This document shows positions 6,171 to 6,678 of a stretch of DNA of 6,678 nt, piece by piece (position 1 is the first letter of the stretch; every line of letters begins with the position of its first letter). The position numbers and the translations under genes are program-made. The stretch is from positions 1-6,678 of the forward strand of contig JAJYTL010000181.1 of assembly GCA_021793055.1 (NCBI GenBank), read 5' to 3'. The notes under the pieces are model-generated. The model was not told the origin of the DNA. It saw only the letters and a program-made list of their open reading frames with translations, and searched no databases. This DNA is from Pseudomonadota bacterium (GTDB lineage Bacteria; Pseudomonadota; Alphaproteobacteria; Ferrovibrionales; Ferrovibrionaceae).

Positions 6171-6678
6171 GATCGCTGATCCCGTGCCAATCGGCGAAGC
6201 GCTTCCAGGCGCCGTCGGCTGCCGCCTGCGAAGGATCGAAAAGAATCGCCTCGACCGCTCCCGGGAAATCCGGTTCGCCGAAAACTTCCGGCAGGTCGTC
6301 GATGAAATGCGTACAGCCAAGCGCCGAGATGCGAGCGACCTTCGCTTGGCGCGTGGGCTCGAAATAGACCTGCTCGCGCGCCAGACCGAGCCCGGCCGCG
6401 GCAAAGAACCCCTTCTCCTCCATCCACGAGAGCGCCGCGCCGCAAAGATCCGTGCCGCTGTCGTCGACCGGCGAACGGCGCGTCTTGTGGCTCACGATGC
6501 AGACCGGAACGCCCGCGCCCTGGCAACGGCCGAGAAATTCGCCTACCCCCGCGATCAGCTCCGCCTCCGCCATCCGCTGGCCATAGGCCAGCGCCTGAAG
6601 CCGCTGCCACTCGCGCTCGCCGACCTCACCCTTGGCGCGAAGCGCATCGCGCACGGCCTGTTTGCTCGCCGGCGGCGG
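6142..6678 (-). CDS. HAD-superfamily hydrolase (5'-truncated by window edge)
   Basis: There are 178 visible codons, open to the right edge. Motif II is VCIVSHKT (59-66 of the visible part; Ser63 binds phosphate), the motif III lysine is K113 in TRQAKVARI, and motif IV is HFIDDLPEVF (124-133) with acidic Mg ligands D127 and D128. The nucleophile motif DxDxT/V, which must come first in a HAD enzyme, is absent from what can be seen. It should lie in the roughly 30 or more residues beyond the window. A GTG at 6654 could be read as a start, but it would give a protein without motif I, and the frame continues upstream with residues that look like family sequence (SKQAVRDALRAKG). The gene is therefore treated as partial rather than complete. 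A cap-like helical region lies between motifs I and II. The likely activity is removal of phosphate from a small metabolite. It overlaps the downstream kinase by 29 bases, so a kinase and a probable phosphatase are coupled. A degenerate HAD with a non-catalytic role cannot be excluded. Confidence 0.75.
   Translation of the reverse strand, partial: PPPASKQAVRDALRAKGEVGEREWQRLQALAYGQRMAEAELIAGVGEFLGRCQGAGVPVCIVSHKTRRSPVDDSGTDLCGAALSWMEEKGFFAAAGLGLAREQVYFEPTRQAKVARISALGCTHFIDDLPEVFGEPDFPGAVEAILFDPSQAAADGAWKRFADWHGISDHVFAHAVRA

Noticed and set aside
6171..6404. N-terminal extension of the kinase from an ATG at 6404
   Set aside because: The added 78 residues are Arg/Ser-rich, lie within the HAD gene in another frame, and precede a normal-length kinase starting at 6170.
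6142..6654. HAD gene as a complete 170-residue protein from GTG 6654
   Set aside because: This version lacks the nucleophile motif I, and the frame stays open to the window edge with family-like residues, so truncation by the edge is the simpler reading.

Overview
The window is a stretch of a GC-rich bacterial genome (roughly 60-65% G+C by eye, strong third-position G/C bias). Codon usage and protein flavour suggest a proteobacterium, probably an alphaproteobacterium; this is an inference and no taxonomic marker is present. All supported genes lie on the minus strand and read right to left. They form one tightly packed operon fragment that runs off both edges. Six of the seven junctions between genes overlap by 4-29 bases or are separated by only 3-6 bases; the seventh is a 36-base trinucleotide-repeat spacer. 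No promoter, terminator, RNA gene, mobile element or CRISPR array is visible.

In transcription order the genes are: (1) a HAD-superfamily hydrolase missing its N-terminus at the right edge; (2) an aminoglycoside-phosphotransferase/choline-kinase-fold small-molecule kinase; (3, 4) the N- and C-terminal subunits of a split, thiamine-diphosphate-dependent transketolase; (5) a 2-oxoglutarate/Fe(II)-type oxygenase resembling the 'sporadic carbohydrate cluster' family; (6) a 137-residue protein of the LIC12192-type 'sporadic carbohydrate cluster' family; (7, 8) two unrelated class I SAM methyltransferases; (9) an RmlD-like SDR (sugar-nucleotide keto-reductase type) cut by the left edge.

The set looks like a cassette for making or decorating an unusual sugar, most likely for a surface polysaccharide (LPS O-antigen, capsule or similar). 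A consistent but unproven reading is this: the kinase and phosphatase handle phosphorylated intermediates, the transketolase moves a two-carbon ketol unit onto an aldehyde acceptor, the SDR reduces a keto group, and the oxygenase and methyltransferases decorate the product. No glycosyltransferase or nucleotidyltransferase is in the window, so the carrier and the acceptor are unknown. The most intriguing element is the small LIC12192-type protein. Its strand/helix pattern resembles a serine-recombinase (resolvase) catalytic domain without catalytic residues, and it sits translationally coupled between the oxygenase and a methyltransferase.
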